A DNA stretch of 64,000 bases from Priapulus caudatus (Eukaryota > Priapulida > Priapulimorpha > Priapulimorphida > Priapulidae): the NCBI RefSeq assembly GCF_000485595.1, contig NW_014577097.1, forward strand, positions 838,396-902,395, in the 5' to 3' direction. Below, in pieces: positions 13,511 through 24,122 of this stretch. The position numbers were made by a program, and so were the translations under genes. Position 1 is the stretch's first letter, and the number at the start of each line of letters is the position of its first letter. The notes under the pieces were generated by a model, which made no database searches, was not told where the DNA came from, and saw only the letters and a list, made by a program, of their open reading frames with translations.

Positions 13511-13963
13511 GTGGGACAGGAGGCCATTGTCGTTATTTACGTATCTGCCTCCGAAACCGTGCGCGTGTGCCAGCCGCGAATCGAGCCTTGCCTACTTTCT
13601 GGGCGTCGCGACTAGATTCACGCTAACGTAGACAGCGAATTTTTTCGACGGTTTACAAGTGACTTTTTTCAGGCAATTTCTAAAAAAGTTATGCCGAAGA
13701 AACTCTCGGCATCATCGCGCAAAACCGCACCAACTTTTAAGATACGCAAATCCGCATGCGGCATCGCAGTCGCAAGCAGAGTACGTGAATCACCTTGTTT
13801 GTGAGTGCGTGCTCATCGCAACGGTCCCGCACCAGAATTTTCTAAGATCGGCGCAAATCCGCATGCGCGTCCACATGCACAGGATGTGAATCAACTGGCT
13901 ACCGCACGCAGCCCTGCAAGTGTTGCGCGCGTGTGTAGCAAACTGTACCATGTATGTATTGTA

Positions 13964-13965
13964 TG

Positions 13966-14019
<54 letters not shown>

Positions 14020-14165
14020 TGTGTGTGATGTGTGTGTGTGTGAGTGTGTGCTGGTGTGTGTGTGTGTGGTGTGTGTTGTGTGTGCGTGTGTGTGTGCTGC
14101 GTGTGTGTGTGCGTGTGTGTACAACTGTAGCATGTATGTATGTATTGTATGTGTGTGAGTGTGTG

Positions 14166-14202
<37 letters not shown>

Positions 14203-14279
14203 ATGTGTGTGCGTGTGTGTGTGCGTGTCGTGTGTGCGTGTGTGTGTGTGTGTGTGTTGTGTGTGTGTGTGTGTGTGTG

Positions 14280-14317
<38 letters not shown>

Positions 14318-14380
14318 CGTATGTGTGCGTGTGCGTGTTGCGTGTGCGGGTGTGCGTGTGTGTGTGATGCGCGCGCCGTA
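13964..14380. repeat. Compound (TG)n microsatellite
   Basis: More than 400 bases of GT with GC interruptions, and a duplicated TGTAGCATGTATGTATTGTA-like interlude near 14,120-14,150. Many long Cys/Val and His/Thr frames lie over it and are not genes. Confidence 0.95.
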
Positions 14381-14790
14381 GTGTGTGTAAATGTGGGTAT
14401 GGGTGCGCTGACATTTTTAGAGCCGTTCGATTGTTTAAGAGAGCACACACACTACCACACTATATATACCAACTTTTTTGAAATTGTGTTAAACGTATTA
14501 ACCGTGTTTCTCACGGGTTTTAATGATAATGTGGCTATAGCTAAAATGTAGATTAAAGTATAATAATAGCATTTAATTAGGTCGATCCTTCACGCTAGCA
14601 ATAGGCACGAAGCCAGCACTAAACGGCACGCACTGAACGCACGCAGCACGCACACAACTGGCACTGCGCACACACGCCACCACCAAAGACATTGCGCGGC
14701 TGGTGTATAAACATGCCATTACCTGCGCGCACTAAGTGTGAGAGCAAAATTTAAGACTATACAACCGCAACGAGAATACGGCTGCAGTTG

Positions 14791-15590
14791 TATGTGTGTG
14801 TATGTGTGTGCGTGTGTGCGTGTGTGCGTGTGCGTGTGGCATGTGCGTGTGCGTGTGCGTGTGCGTGTGGCGTTGTGTATTGTATGTTATACGCTGTGTG
14901 TGCGTGATGCGTGTGCGTGTGCCAGGCCCGTAGCGCGAGGGGTGGTTCGGGGGTTCGAAGCGAACCCCCGAGCCCCTCGCCCAACAAAAAAATTTTTTTT
15001 TGAAAATTTGCAAGAATTCTCACCTCAGGTCGCTCATTTAGTGAGAATGATTATTAAAATCTCCATCGATGCGGGAGGGTGAACAGCTGAACACGCTCGG
15101 ACCCCCTCCGCAACGGCCTCCCGCCCTGCGGTGTTGCTGCCCTCGCCTGGTCGCTTTCGCGCCCGAGAGCAGGGGCGTGTACAGGGGGGGTCCCGAGGAG
15201 TCGCGACGCCCCCCTTCTCGCGCAGACAAACGCATTGAGGGGTGTAAATTTTACAACATTTTATGGGGGTTAGGGCCCCCCAGACCCCCGTTCGCGTGTT
15301 CTCCGAACTATGGTTAGCCAGTTAGACCGCGCGCCTGGTACAAATCCTGTACACGCCCTGGCGAGCAATGGCACAACATTGAAAACGAAGCCCCCCCCGC
15401 CGCAATCAGAAAGGCTGGCTATCGGGCCCTGCGTGTGTGTGTATGTTGTATGCGTGTGTGTGCGTGTGCCATGTGCGTGTAATAAGTGTGGTGATAACTT
15501 GGTATGTGTGTGCGTGTGGGTCGCCGTAGTGATTGTCCTGCGCATGCGCCGTGTGTATGTGAATGCGGTGTGTGTGTGCGTGCGCGCGTG
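14791..15590. repeat. GT microsatellite split by a MITE
   Basis: GT/GC-rich dinucleotide tracts at 14,791-14,922 and 15,432-15,590 flank the hAT-like MITE at 14,923-15,431. They read as one tract interrupted by the insertion. Confidence 0.75.
14923..15431. mobile_element. hAT-like MITE in a GT microsatellite
   Basis: The left end CAGGCCCGTAG matches the reverse complement of the right end (CTATCGGGCCCTG) with small indels. The interior is GC-rich and non-coding. The flanks are CGTGTGC and CGTGTGT, consistent with an 8-bp hAT duplication but unresolvable inside a microsatellite. Confidence 0.55.
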
Positions 15591-16327
15591 ATGTGGGCAA
15601 ATCATTTGACAACGGTAGGTTGTAACGCCTGCCGCCGCCGTCCACTGAGACTTCAGAACAGTATATCTTCAAACTACTCAATGCATTTTGCTTTTTTTGA
15701 GAATTTGACTATTAATAATGCATCGTACCAGAATGACTTTTCAAAAATAATATCTTAAAGAAGGTGAAATTGTACTATGAAATTACCATCCTTTCTCTTT
15801 ATTGAAAAATTGTCTGTAATTTTAGGTAAAATTTCAGATTTTATATATATTTAGCTACTATCTTTTAAACAAATATTGATGATATGACTCAGAGTCTACA
15901 TAATCAGGTATTTACTGTAAATACATCCTCAGCGTAAAAGGGAGAGTAAATGATTAAACGGCCTTGCTCAAATCATACCCCACTCAACCGTCTGGAAGAC
16001 GGGTAATAGCTAGTATATATATATGCTAGTCGTGTGTGAAATTATCAGATATCGTGCAAGCCCTATAACAGCTATGAGGGCGGCGCGGCACTGGACGACG
16101 CTCAGTTTCCAGAAAGGTGATAGACTGGAAGTTCTGAATCGTGAGTAAGTAGCATTCTACAATCATCACCATCGCATATAACAGGCTCGTAATGATCGTT
16201 TCGTAGTTATTTTTTTGTGGTCGGAATTTTTCATTCTACACCAAGTATTATTGGCGTAAGCAAGTTCTGGACACAGTCGCTAAAGAGGCACATCAGTATT
16301 GTTGGTAGGTGATACTTTGAAATGGTG

Positions 16328-16415
16328 ATTGAACCATGAACTTTTTATGTAGGCGCAATTATAACCTAAATTAGGCTGAAAATAACCCTAGAACCTAGAG
16401 GCTACTGTTCCTTTT
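16328..16415 (-). mobile_element. Fragment of the TTAA MITE family
   Basis: Reverse complement of about the first 90 bases of the MITE at 21,029-21,617, ending in CCTAGAGGCTACTGTTCCTTT. Truncated copy. Confidence 0.7.
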
Positions 16416-17207
16416 ATATGCTTGTCACCTGTTTCAAAGTAACCTGGTTTTCCGATCATTCATATCTTGTTAATTTTTATGGACTGCAGCGATCGGATTG
16501 GTAGCAGCCAGAAGCACATATACCAGTCAGCATCAGGCTACCATCCAAGCAACTACGTAGCAGTTGTGCAACAGTGAACACGAAGAGCTAGAGTACAATC
16601 CCACGCATTGGGATAGTTGAGAGACACGCGTCCATAATTACTTACAACTTATAAACACAATTATTAAAAACAATAATAATTATTACACAATACATATTAC
16701 GACAATATATTACCACCAGATAATATATACACAATAATATTACGCACATAATATTACACAATCTATATTACCAATAATATTACACAAAATATATACAATA
16801 ATTATAACACAGTTAGCTTCTATTAAGAAGGATTAGGTGTTTCGAGATACTCCCTGCACACAAAGCTTGTTGTGTACCTAAGGAGTATCTTTAACTATGT
16901 GATTCAGAGTGACGATGTACGCAAAAATTAAATACGCTGGCATTAGCTGGAGACAGCCGCATAAATGCAGCATATCGCAATCCAGGCTGCAGTGTTGTGC
17001 AATATATTATTTATACGCTGAAGCAGTTGAAATGGAATCTGACGGCGCGCTCATCATTAGCATAAGCAGACTGGAGAGGGTTTCAACCTCGAAATTTTGT
17101 TTAGGCTATCGCATGTTTGTTGGTGTGTATGCGTGCGTGGCATGCGTGCGTGGCGTACGTGTGTGCGGGTTAAATGGTCGCATTAGACTAATAATGTTGT
17201 GATTTCA

Positions 17208-17308
17208 GTTGGTATTGGGGAGAATTGGAAAAAGAAGCAGGAAACGCACTGCAGACTCCCGGAAACGATTGTTGCACCATTCCTAGTGAGGGAAGGCGAA
17301 CTACACAG
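17208..17308 (+). CDS. Weak candidate exon, copy 2
   Basis: Same acceptor (GTGATTTCAG) and donor (CAG|GTATGTAAC) placement as 7,704-7,817, with several one-base differences that change the frame. No product recognised. Confidence 0.2.
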
Positions 17309-18902
17309 GTATGTAACGGGAAATCCTATACAGTTATATGCGAATAAACGTTACACTCACTAAATATAATATGAATAAGCTGGCTGGCTGGCTGGTACAG
17401 GCAGATTGGCTAGGGCTCATGGAGTGAAGGGCCTAACTCATTGAAGAGGAGGCTAGCGGAATTTGGTTTGCGCTCGTTTTGATCATAGCTGTAGTTTAGC
17501 ACAATGGTAGGTTAGTATTACTGAGATAATACATTAAGTGATTAGATTGTTGTTATGCTGTTATGCGTCAGGAGTTTATGGCTATTCAACTAAGACTATA
17601 GAGCCAACAATATACCGAATATTGAATTGAATGCTGGCATGAACATATGAAGATGTTCGAAAACGTCGAGACACTACAATAGAGGGGATTATATATGGCG
17701 ATGTGTTATGTCTCGTAGCTATATATATATTATAATATATTCATATATATATATATATATATAGTATATATATCTATGTACTTGGACGTGAGTATGGCGT
17801 TAAAGTCTATACTGTTGCGCAGGCGATTCTGTGTTAAGCCATTTGTCACGTTTCTTTGTCTACAGATGCTTTTCAATTGTCGTCCTTGATAATGATCCTA
17901 AATGCGGGGACCGTAGTAAACATACAAGATTCGGCAATCTGGATATAAGGCGAGGATTCTACGATAAACCACGCGGGCATTCGACGTCATTGAAAGATTT
18001 GGTAAACTACTATAGAGGTACGGAAATCGTTTCCTCCTCCGTAGCTTCTTCCTTTTCCCACTCAACGCTTAAGTGACCTATTCTCAACTCCACTTGTCTC
18101 TGTTTTCGCGGTCACGTCTAATTCCGCGTTCTGCGCTTTCACTCTCTCCGTTCCTGTCTTTTCTCGCCCATCAATCTATTCATGATTTTTCAAACATTCA
18201 GTCTTCGTATACTGTGCTATATTTGAAACTATTGTGGGTTAATGCATTGATTGCTACTTTGCGACAGAGATGCAGATGGTCGCTTGTCAATCGGACATTA
18301 CCGTTCCTTCAAAACCCCAAGCCGCAATGTGGGACAGTATCCAAGCAACCCGGCGACTGTGGGAGATATCGAGAGAATCGCTTCAGTTGATAACGCAAGC
18401 TAGTGGCAGGAAACTTTGGAGAGGTAGTGTTACGATGTTTGTTAGAGCAGTAGGTGTTAGATGTTTGCTGAAGATTGCACTGAAGATGATAATGCAGACT
18501 TTATCATGGGTGTGCACAAGCTGGGATTTGGGAGGGGAAAGTTTAACCAGATTAACACATTACGTTAGCACAATTTCTGGTTCCCAGACATGCAAGATCG
18601 ATGAAATGCGATTAAAGTTTAAACCAACAAAAATTAAAAGTTTACCACAAAGACATCAACTTGCCAGCTGGTATATGTTGCATGATGAACTTCGATACCA
18701 TGATTTGCCCGTATGATACAGTATTTAATCAAATGGTTGAACCAAATATTACAATTTGTGTAATTTGGGTTGTTCCACAGGCAACCTTGATTACCCCTAT
18801 TAAGGGCATCCGCTGTGTGTAAAATCAATAGGAATATTTCACTTGTGTTTAGAGAGGGTTTGCCTTGTTCATTAAAAACATATTTTTGGTCGCTACGTGT
18901 AG

Positions 18903-19075
18903 GCCAACACTGATGATGATAATTTACCTGCTGTAAGCCTCAGCAGCACTACAAGCCCCCCACCATCAGCTCATCCTCGCTCCACTCGGAGCTGTGGGAC
19001 TGCATCTGATGAAAGCACTGCAAGCTTGTGCACCAGCCAGTCGAGAACAATTAGTACAGCCTGTTCATCGTATCA
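18903..19075 (+). pseudogene. Duplicate HECT-gene exon 5, Ser/Thr-rich (segment B)
   Basis: Acceptor CGTGTAG at 18,896-18,902, then 173 nt coding a Ser/Thr-rich linker (SLSSTTSPPPSAHPRSTRSC region), donor GTGAGTGTG. The length leaves phase 2, matching the next exon. Compared with the exon at 29,679-29,827 it holds eight extra codons (around TSQSRTIS). No exon 4 equivalent lies upstream, so this copy is partial. Confidence 0.7.
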
Positions 19076-19158
19076 GTGAGTGTGATTACAGAAATATTTT
19101 TGGTAGTTTTTTTCATACATGTAGGCCTACCATCTCACTTATGATAATACATAACTTC

Positions 19159-19229
19159 ACACACACACACGCACGCACCCACGCACGCACGCTCGCACAC
19201 ACACACACACACACACACGCGCATACACA
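19159..19229. repeat. (AC)n microsatellite
   Basis: CA dinucleotides with CGCA variants in the intron between the two exons of segment B. At the matching position of the intact gene (25,749/29,594) this tract is replaced by a retroelement fragment. Confidence 0.9.
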
Positions 19230-19478
19230 CTTATAATACACATTCATGTTTGTCTATTGCCAAGACTCCGACAATATTTACCGTATGTACCGGTAGTACA
19301 TATAAGTGTGTATTCCATTGGATAGGTTGTGTTATCGTCTGTAAAGCAAGTAGCTTCTAAGTATTTTATATAATTTGATTCTACACATAATTAATGATAT
19401 ATTCGATCAGTTTCATTCTTTGTGATTCCTTTTTTCCCCAAACTGTATTGAATTTTTATATTTTATCCATTTTATCAG

Positions 19479-19577
19479 AGCCTACCTTGATGCGATCCAT
19501 GAGGAAGGAGGTTATGACAGCAATGATGACGAAGAACTGGAGGAATTAAGTGTGCAAGAGTATGCAGTGACAACTCT
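19479..19577 (+). pseudogene. Duplicate HECT-gene exon 6 (segment B)
   Basis: 99-nt acidic exon (AYLDAIHEEGG..DDEELEEL) with acceptor TTTATCAG and donor CTCT|GTAAGT. It is one codon shorter than 25,390-25,491 and in phase with exon 5 (CA|A codon across the splice). The exon that should follow is absent; homology ends at 19,661. Confidence 0.75.
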
Positions 19578-19661
19578 GTAAGTATATGTGACCCACGAGA
19601 CAATAGGTATTAGAAAGATATATTAAAAGTAAATACAATAAGATAACATTAAAAATTAAAA

Positions 19662-21024
19662 GCCGGCGTGGCTGGCGTGGCAAACCAGCAGCAGCACCAA
19701 ATACTGGTCCCTGCTGCAGCGCGGCCTGGAGCAGCAAAGCAGCAGCAGCAGGAATGCCTCGCCAAGGCCGCCGTAGTCAAGCGCGTGGCTGTGGACGTTA
19801 GGACGGAAAACTTGGATGTTACGCTTCCCGCTATACGGATTCGCGCGCTCGCCTAGCGAATTTGTATAGCGGGCAGTGCGAGATGCTACATACAACACCC
19901 GCGCGCTCGCGTGCGCCAGTCCCGCGAAGTGCGCGGCTTAACCGCTCTCGGCGGTCGGGAACTAACAGTAATTGAAAAACTTTTTTGTTTCAGCGGTGAC
20001 CTAGCATTTTTATGGCTTTATTGAAAGGACCATGAAATGTACTTTCCGCTGACATGCGAAGAGTAAGTGTTGGATAACCTTTTGACTCTCAAGAGGAGGG
20101 TTAAACATGGATTTGTTTCTCAACTGCGTTGGCGAGTACCTGTGGGTGTGGAAAACTTCCATTTTACAGTGAAATTCCACACATAACTCTTACTTGAACA
20201 ACGCTTACTTAGGAGATAATGACATGACTTATATTTATAAGATTCTGTAGTGTACATTATGCATAGTTGGAATACAGTCACTAGCACTCAAATAATTACC
20301 CAAGAGTGAGGCTGCGGATTTCCCAGACTTAATTTTCTCATCAAATTTTGGCACCAATATAGACGCAAGTGTGTACGTTCTTGAGCTTATTCGGTCCACT
20401 AATCACTGGCCTACCTTGTACTGAAATTAGTTTAGAGATATTTGCTATCGTATTGCTGTAAATTGTAATCTTGCACGAGCTGCTCTGCCTCTGGTTGTAT
20501 CAACCATTGAGCTATTTTTAACGAGCCAGATGTGCATCACAAGGGGTTTAATGTACCTTATTACCTGACACCATAGAACGCACGTTATGTATAGTAATAA
20601 TATGGTAATTATTCGCTCCTGATTTTTGCAATCCGTCGTCACACTGACAGCTGCCATTGCTGCAATGCTTTTGCTGACCGATGCAATGATGCCTTTGATA
20701 GCGGCCCGCCATCTATCAGAATTTTATTACACTAGTTTTAAGTGTTGTTTTTTGGGGTTAGAAAGGAACGTATGTATAGGACGTCTTGCTATGCACAAAT
20801 GAATTTATCAGCAGAACCCCAGACACCAGATGAGCCCTGTCGTTCTGCGGCACTTGTTTATTATATTTCTAAGTTTATTCACGCATCTCTCGGCGCACAT
20901 AGCTCTCATCTATAAGTGCACAGTCGCCTGGCAGCAGAAGATATCCAGCGACTACATCGTAGCGTTCTGCAGGAAACGTAGACGGGTTTGCGGCCCCAGT
21001 ATTTGTACTAGCACAAGCAGTTCT
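19662..21024. other. Non-coding stretch with a Gln-rich open frame
   Basis: A short CAG-rich patch at 19,688-19,760 gives open frames on both strands (a Gln-rich 62-residue one on plus), but no start context, splice pattern or family is recognised. GC content rises near 19,840-19,970. I would not call a gene. Confidence 0.4.
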
Positions 21025-21028
21025 TTAA

Positions 21029-21617
21029 AGGAACAGTAACCTCTAGGTTCTAGGGTTATTTTCAGCTAATTTAGGTTATAATTGCGCTACATAAAAAGTT
21101 TCATGGTTCAATCACCATTAGAAATATTTAAAAAAAATGTTTTAAAACTAACGACTACAGTTTGATTACAACGACGGTGGCGCCACTCAAAGCGCACGAT
21201 CTGAGAAGTTGCGCAAAACCACTTTCCAGCCAAGGGCTACAGACCGAGGGTGTTTATTCATTTAAAAGCAAAAGGATTTGTAATATTTTATAAACGACAT
21301 ATAGTTTTCAGTTATAATATTGGTATAAATTTGCCCTAAAATGAAATCATCGTTCGGTTAAATAGCATTTAGGTATAAATATAATTGCACTTTTGTGATT
21401 AGCCCTCGTCATTTAGCCTGCAAAATAAAAAAATGCAAATACGCAACTTTTTCAGGGTGGCAGCACGGTCGCGGGTGTCATGGCGCCGTTCAAATTTCGT
21501 AGCGTTGATGTGTAAATAATTAATTAAGTATCTGGTGACAAATACATGTGGGTATAGACGATTTGTTATACAGTAAGTACAGTTGTATGCAGTAAAATCC
21601 TAGAGGCTACTGTCCCT
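21029..21617. mobile_element. TTAA-flanked MITE (piggyBac- or Kolobok-like)
   Basis: 589-bp non-coding element with ends AGGAACAGTAACCTCTAGG and CCTAGAGGCTACTGTCCCT, directly flanked by TTAA at 21,025-21,028 and 21,618-21,621. TTAA duplication is known for piggyBac and Kolobok transposons; no transposase is present to choose between them. Fragments recur at 16,328-16,415 and 63,034-63,163. Confidence 0.75.
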
Positions 21618-22385
21618 TTAACACAAACAGAGCAAGCTTGACTCCGGGACCAGTCTACATAAAACGAGTCACATGACCAACAAAATGGCGCTTACCAGTA
21701 AAGATCAGGTAACTTCGTAAATCTATCCTCAATTTTCTGAAAATCGTTATAATCATGTGCAGAAAAAGAATTAAAAAAATTGTCTGTTATATACGGAAAA
21801 CTTGATATACGGAGAGTTTGTGCAATAATCCATTCTTGTAAACTGCTGTGTAGGCTGGCATTTTGTTAATCACGTGACTTGCTAATCATGTGACTCGACA
21901 CGTAGCGGTGATTGGCTGCCACTCACGATTTGTCGCCGACCGCCACATAGAAAATGGAACCGTTTCTATTCCTGCGATCGCAGTCGGCAACCGTATTTTC
22001 GATCATAAGAGAACTCATGTCGAGTTTAGTCGCCGATGCTTTTATCGGCGATCTGGCCAGTTTTTGACGTACGATCTTCAAATTTTGTCGGCGACTAGGT
22101 CGTAAGGGCGACCTGAGTTAGCCTTTACTAGATCACATCACAATGCAAAATTCATCTTTTAGAAATTGCATCAATGTCACCTTTCTAATTGCACTTAGTA
22201 ATGTCACCTTAAGGCGAGATGAAAAAAAAACCCTGCATTGGTATATGCATCACTGACATGCAACCCTGTGCGACTATCACGAGTGTATAATATATATTAT
22301 ATTTACACAGTTTATATTATACTCTCCTGATACTCTATGGTCAGGTCCCTTAGCTTCATGATCGTTACAGAGCTGACAAAAGCAT

Positions 22386-22520
22386 CACACTTGGCACAGT
22401 TGTAGCCTATGGCAGTACTATAAATATTAGAGGGGGTGCCCAATGTAGATATTCCTTAGAAGGGAATTACAGATGATTAAGTGTCCGAACCGTGCCCGCC
22501 TGTACTGGTGCATTGTATAC
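22386..22520. repeat. Fragment related to the hairpin element at 38,513
   Basis: Reverse-complement similarity to about 38,640-38,775, sharing GGAATTACAGATGATTAA and the GGGTGCCCAATG block. It lacks the second arm. Confidence 0.6.
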
Positions 22521-22577
22521 AGCTGTTAACCCCCCCCCCACGTGCATATGCTATTGCGCTATAGGCGGCATGAAAGT

Positions 22578-23040
22578 GTATTAACTCTCATATCTCGCAC
22601 ATGTATGTCTTAGCTATAATCCCCGTGATTTTTGAGTTTATTAAATCACAAATAGTTTAATTAATTACCAAAAATATACGCACAGTATCGCTCATAGGCT
22701 AATATATATGCGCGGCTATGGGCCGTAGGATAGTGTACTAACTCTAATATCTTGCGAAGGATTTGAGTTACATTTCTAAAATTCTACATACCTATAAACA
22801 CATCTCTTAGAGCTATGGTCTCTGTAAATTTTGAGTTTTTTGAAGCATGAATAGTTTAATTAATTACCAAAAATATACGCACTGTATTGTCATAGGATAA
22901 TATATACGCGCAGCTATGGCCCGTATAGTGTACTTACTCTAATATCTCGCGAACGATTTGAGTTACATTTCTATACCTATAGACACATGTCTTATCTATA
23001 CTCTCTGTGAATATTGAGTTTATTGACGCACTGTAGCGTT
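22578..23040. repeat. Tandem ~190-bp satellite, plus orientation
   Basis: Two and a half units repeat the order: ACTCTAATATCTCGCGAA block, TTTGAGTTTATT block, ATAGTTTAATTAATTACC block, CGCGCAGCTATGG block. The same satellite is inverted at 61,020-61,390. Confidence 0.75.
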
Positions 23041-23351
23041 GAAGTTACACTAAATGATTTGAATGAATAATTTGGAGTATAAATAATCTAAGTCAAAGCA
23101 TATAGGCTATGAGCCAAGGGGGTTGGTCGGTACCATACAGATGGAGTAAGGCTCATTGTGATTTTTAGCAAGATATATGTCCCTAGATATGAAAAAAATG
23201 TGATAGCAGTGTATAACTCTCGGCCATCTCTGTGTTATCACCCGAAATAGTATTATACCCCTTCTTCGCTTTGCCAAAATATGTGTTATTTGGTAAAATT
23301 GAAATAAATATTTTGTTAAGGACTACATAGTGCCAATAATTTGCCTACTGG

Positions 23352-23671
23352 NNNNNNNNNNNNNNNNNNNNNNNNNNNNNNNNNNNNNNNNNNNNNNNNN
23401 NNNNNNNNNNNNNNNNNNNNNNNNNNNNNNNNNNNNNNNNNNNNNNNNNNNNNNNNNNNNNNNNNNNNNNNNNNNNNNNNNNNNNNNNNNNNNNNNNNNN
23501 NNNNNNNNNNNNNNNNNNNNNNNNNNNNNNNNNNNNNNNNNNNNNNNNNNNNNNNNNNNNNNNNNNNNNNNNNNNNNNNNNNNNNNNNNNNNNNNNNNNN
23601 NNNNNNNNNNNNNNNNNNNNNNNNNNNNNNNNNNNNNNNNNNNNNNNNNNNNNNNNNNNNNNNNNNNNNNN
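23352..23671. other. Assembly gap (320 N)
   Basis: Run of 320 N just downstream (minus strand) of the last visible HECT exon. Remaining HECT exons could lie in or beyond it. Confidence 0.99.
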
Positions 23672-23985
23672 TTCACTGTCAGCTGTACTACCCGGAAGTA
23701 GTATATCCGTAGCGCCACCTACGGGAATCATGTCGCGATAACTCTGATCGCGGAACCGAGCCATTAAAACGGACTTCTTCTCACTCACTCATTTGTGTCC
23801 TTTTTTGTGGTGAGCTACAGTGTCATTAACACTTTCATTTTCTTATAATTTTGACAGAAAGAACGTTTGTGAACTTTTATGAGACCAGATTTGTTTGTTA
23901 GATTGTTGTGGAAAATGCGATTCTTTTAACCAAATACGGGACTTTGAAACTGCTATAATGGCATATTTTAGAGGTACTAACCTAC

Positions 23986-24122
23986 TTCTCCAGTGAACAA
24001 ACCGCTCTCTCTCAACTTTGGCAGAATTAGGTTGAAAAACTCTCGGGTCAGACCACCTGTGTCGATGCCTGCTTCACCAACGAAATACACGTTGACTTTG
24101 TTGTTGGCTTTGATCCTGTCAC
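23986..24122 (-). CDS. HECT gene exon 8: HECT N-lobe start
   Basis: Acceptor GTTTCAG, donor GAA|GTAGGT, 137 nt. It encodes the GE-x-G-x-D-x-GG-x-x-REFF signature (GEAGIDTGGLTREFF), which is diagnostic of HECT domains. The last exon I can place. Confidence 0.85.

Larger units (their letters stand above)
10495..18265 (+). repeat. Noisy copy 2 of the duplicated stretch
   Basis: Colinear with 2,970-8,967, but with an extra ~2.5 kb (about 13,510-16,015) of GT microsatellites and a MITE where copy 1 has only its AT-rich tract. Frequent one-base insertions relative to copy 1 point to low consensus quality. No convincing gene is seen; one weak exon-like stretch is at 17,208-17,308. Confidence 0.8.
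18480..19661 (+). repeat. Segment B: inverted duplicate of HECT gene introns/exons 5-6
   Basis: Reverse-complement match to 25,305-25,749 and, after the retroelement fragment there, to 29,594-30,240. It ends at 19,661 (ATTAAAAATTAAAA), the base pairing with 25,305 where segment A homology stops. B and A together therefore equal the intact copy, but with opposite relative orientation. Confidence 0.85.

Noticed and set aside
14945-14975. tRNA B-box-like GGTTCGAA motif
   Set aside because: No A-box or cloverleaf around it; part of the GC-rich MITE arm.
14923-15431. GC-rich island as a promoter
   Set aside because: TIR-bounded and inserted within a microsatellite; better explained as a MITE.
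18270-18716. 148-residue open frame upstream of segment B exons as another HECT exon
   Set aside because: No homology to the intact gene beyond ~18,480, no splice sites in phase, and frames are interchangeable; no domain recognised.
23323-23788. Open frames of 123-147 residues across the gap
   Set aside because: Almost entirely N; no sequence evidence.
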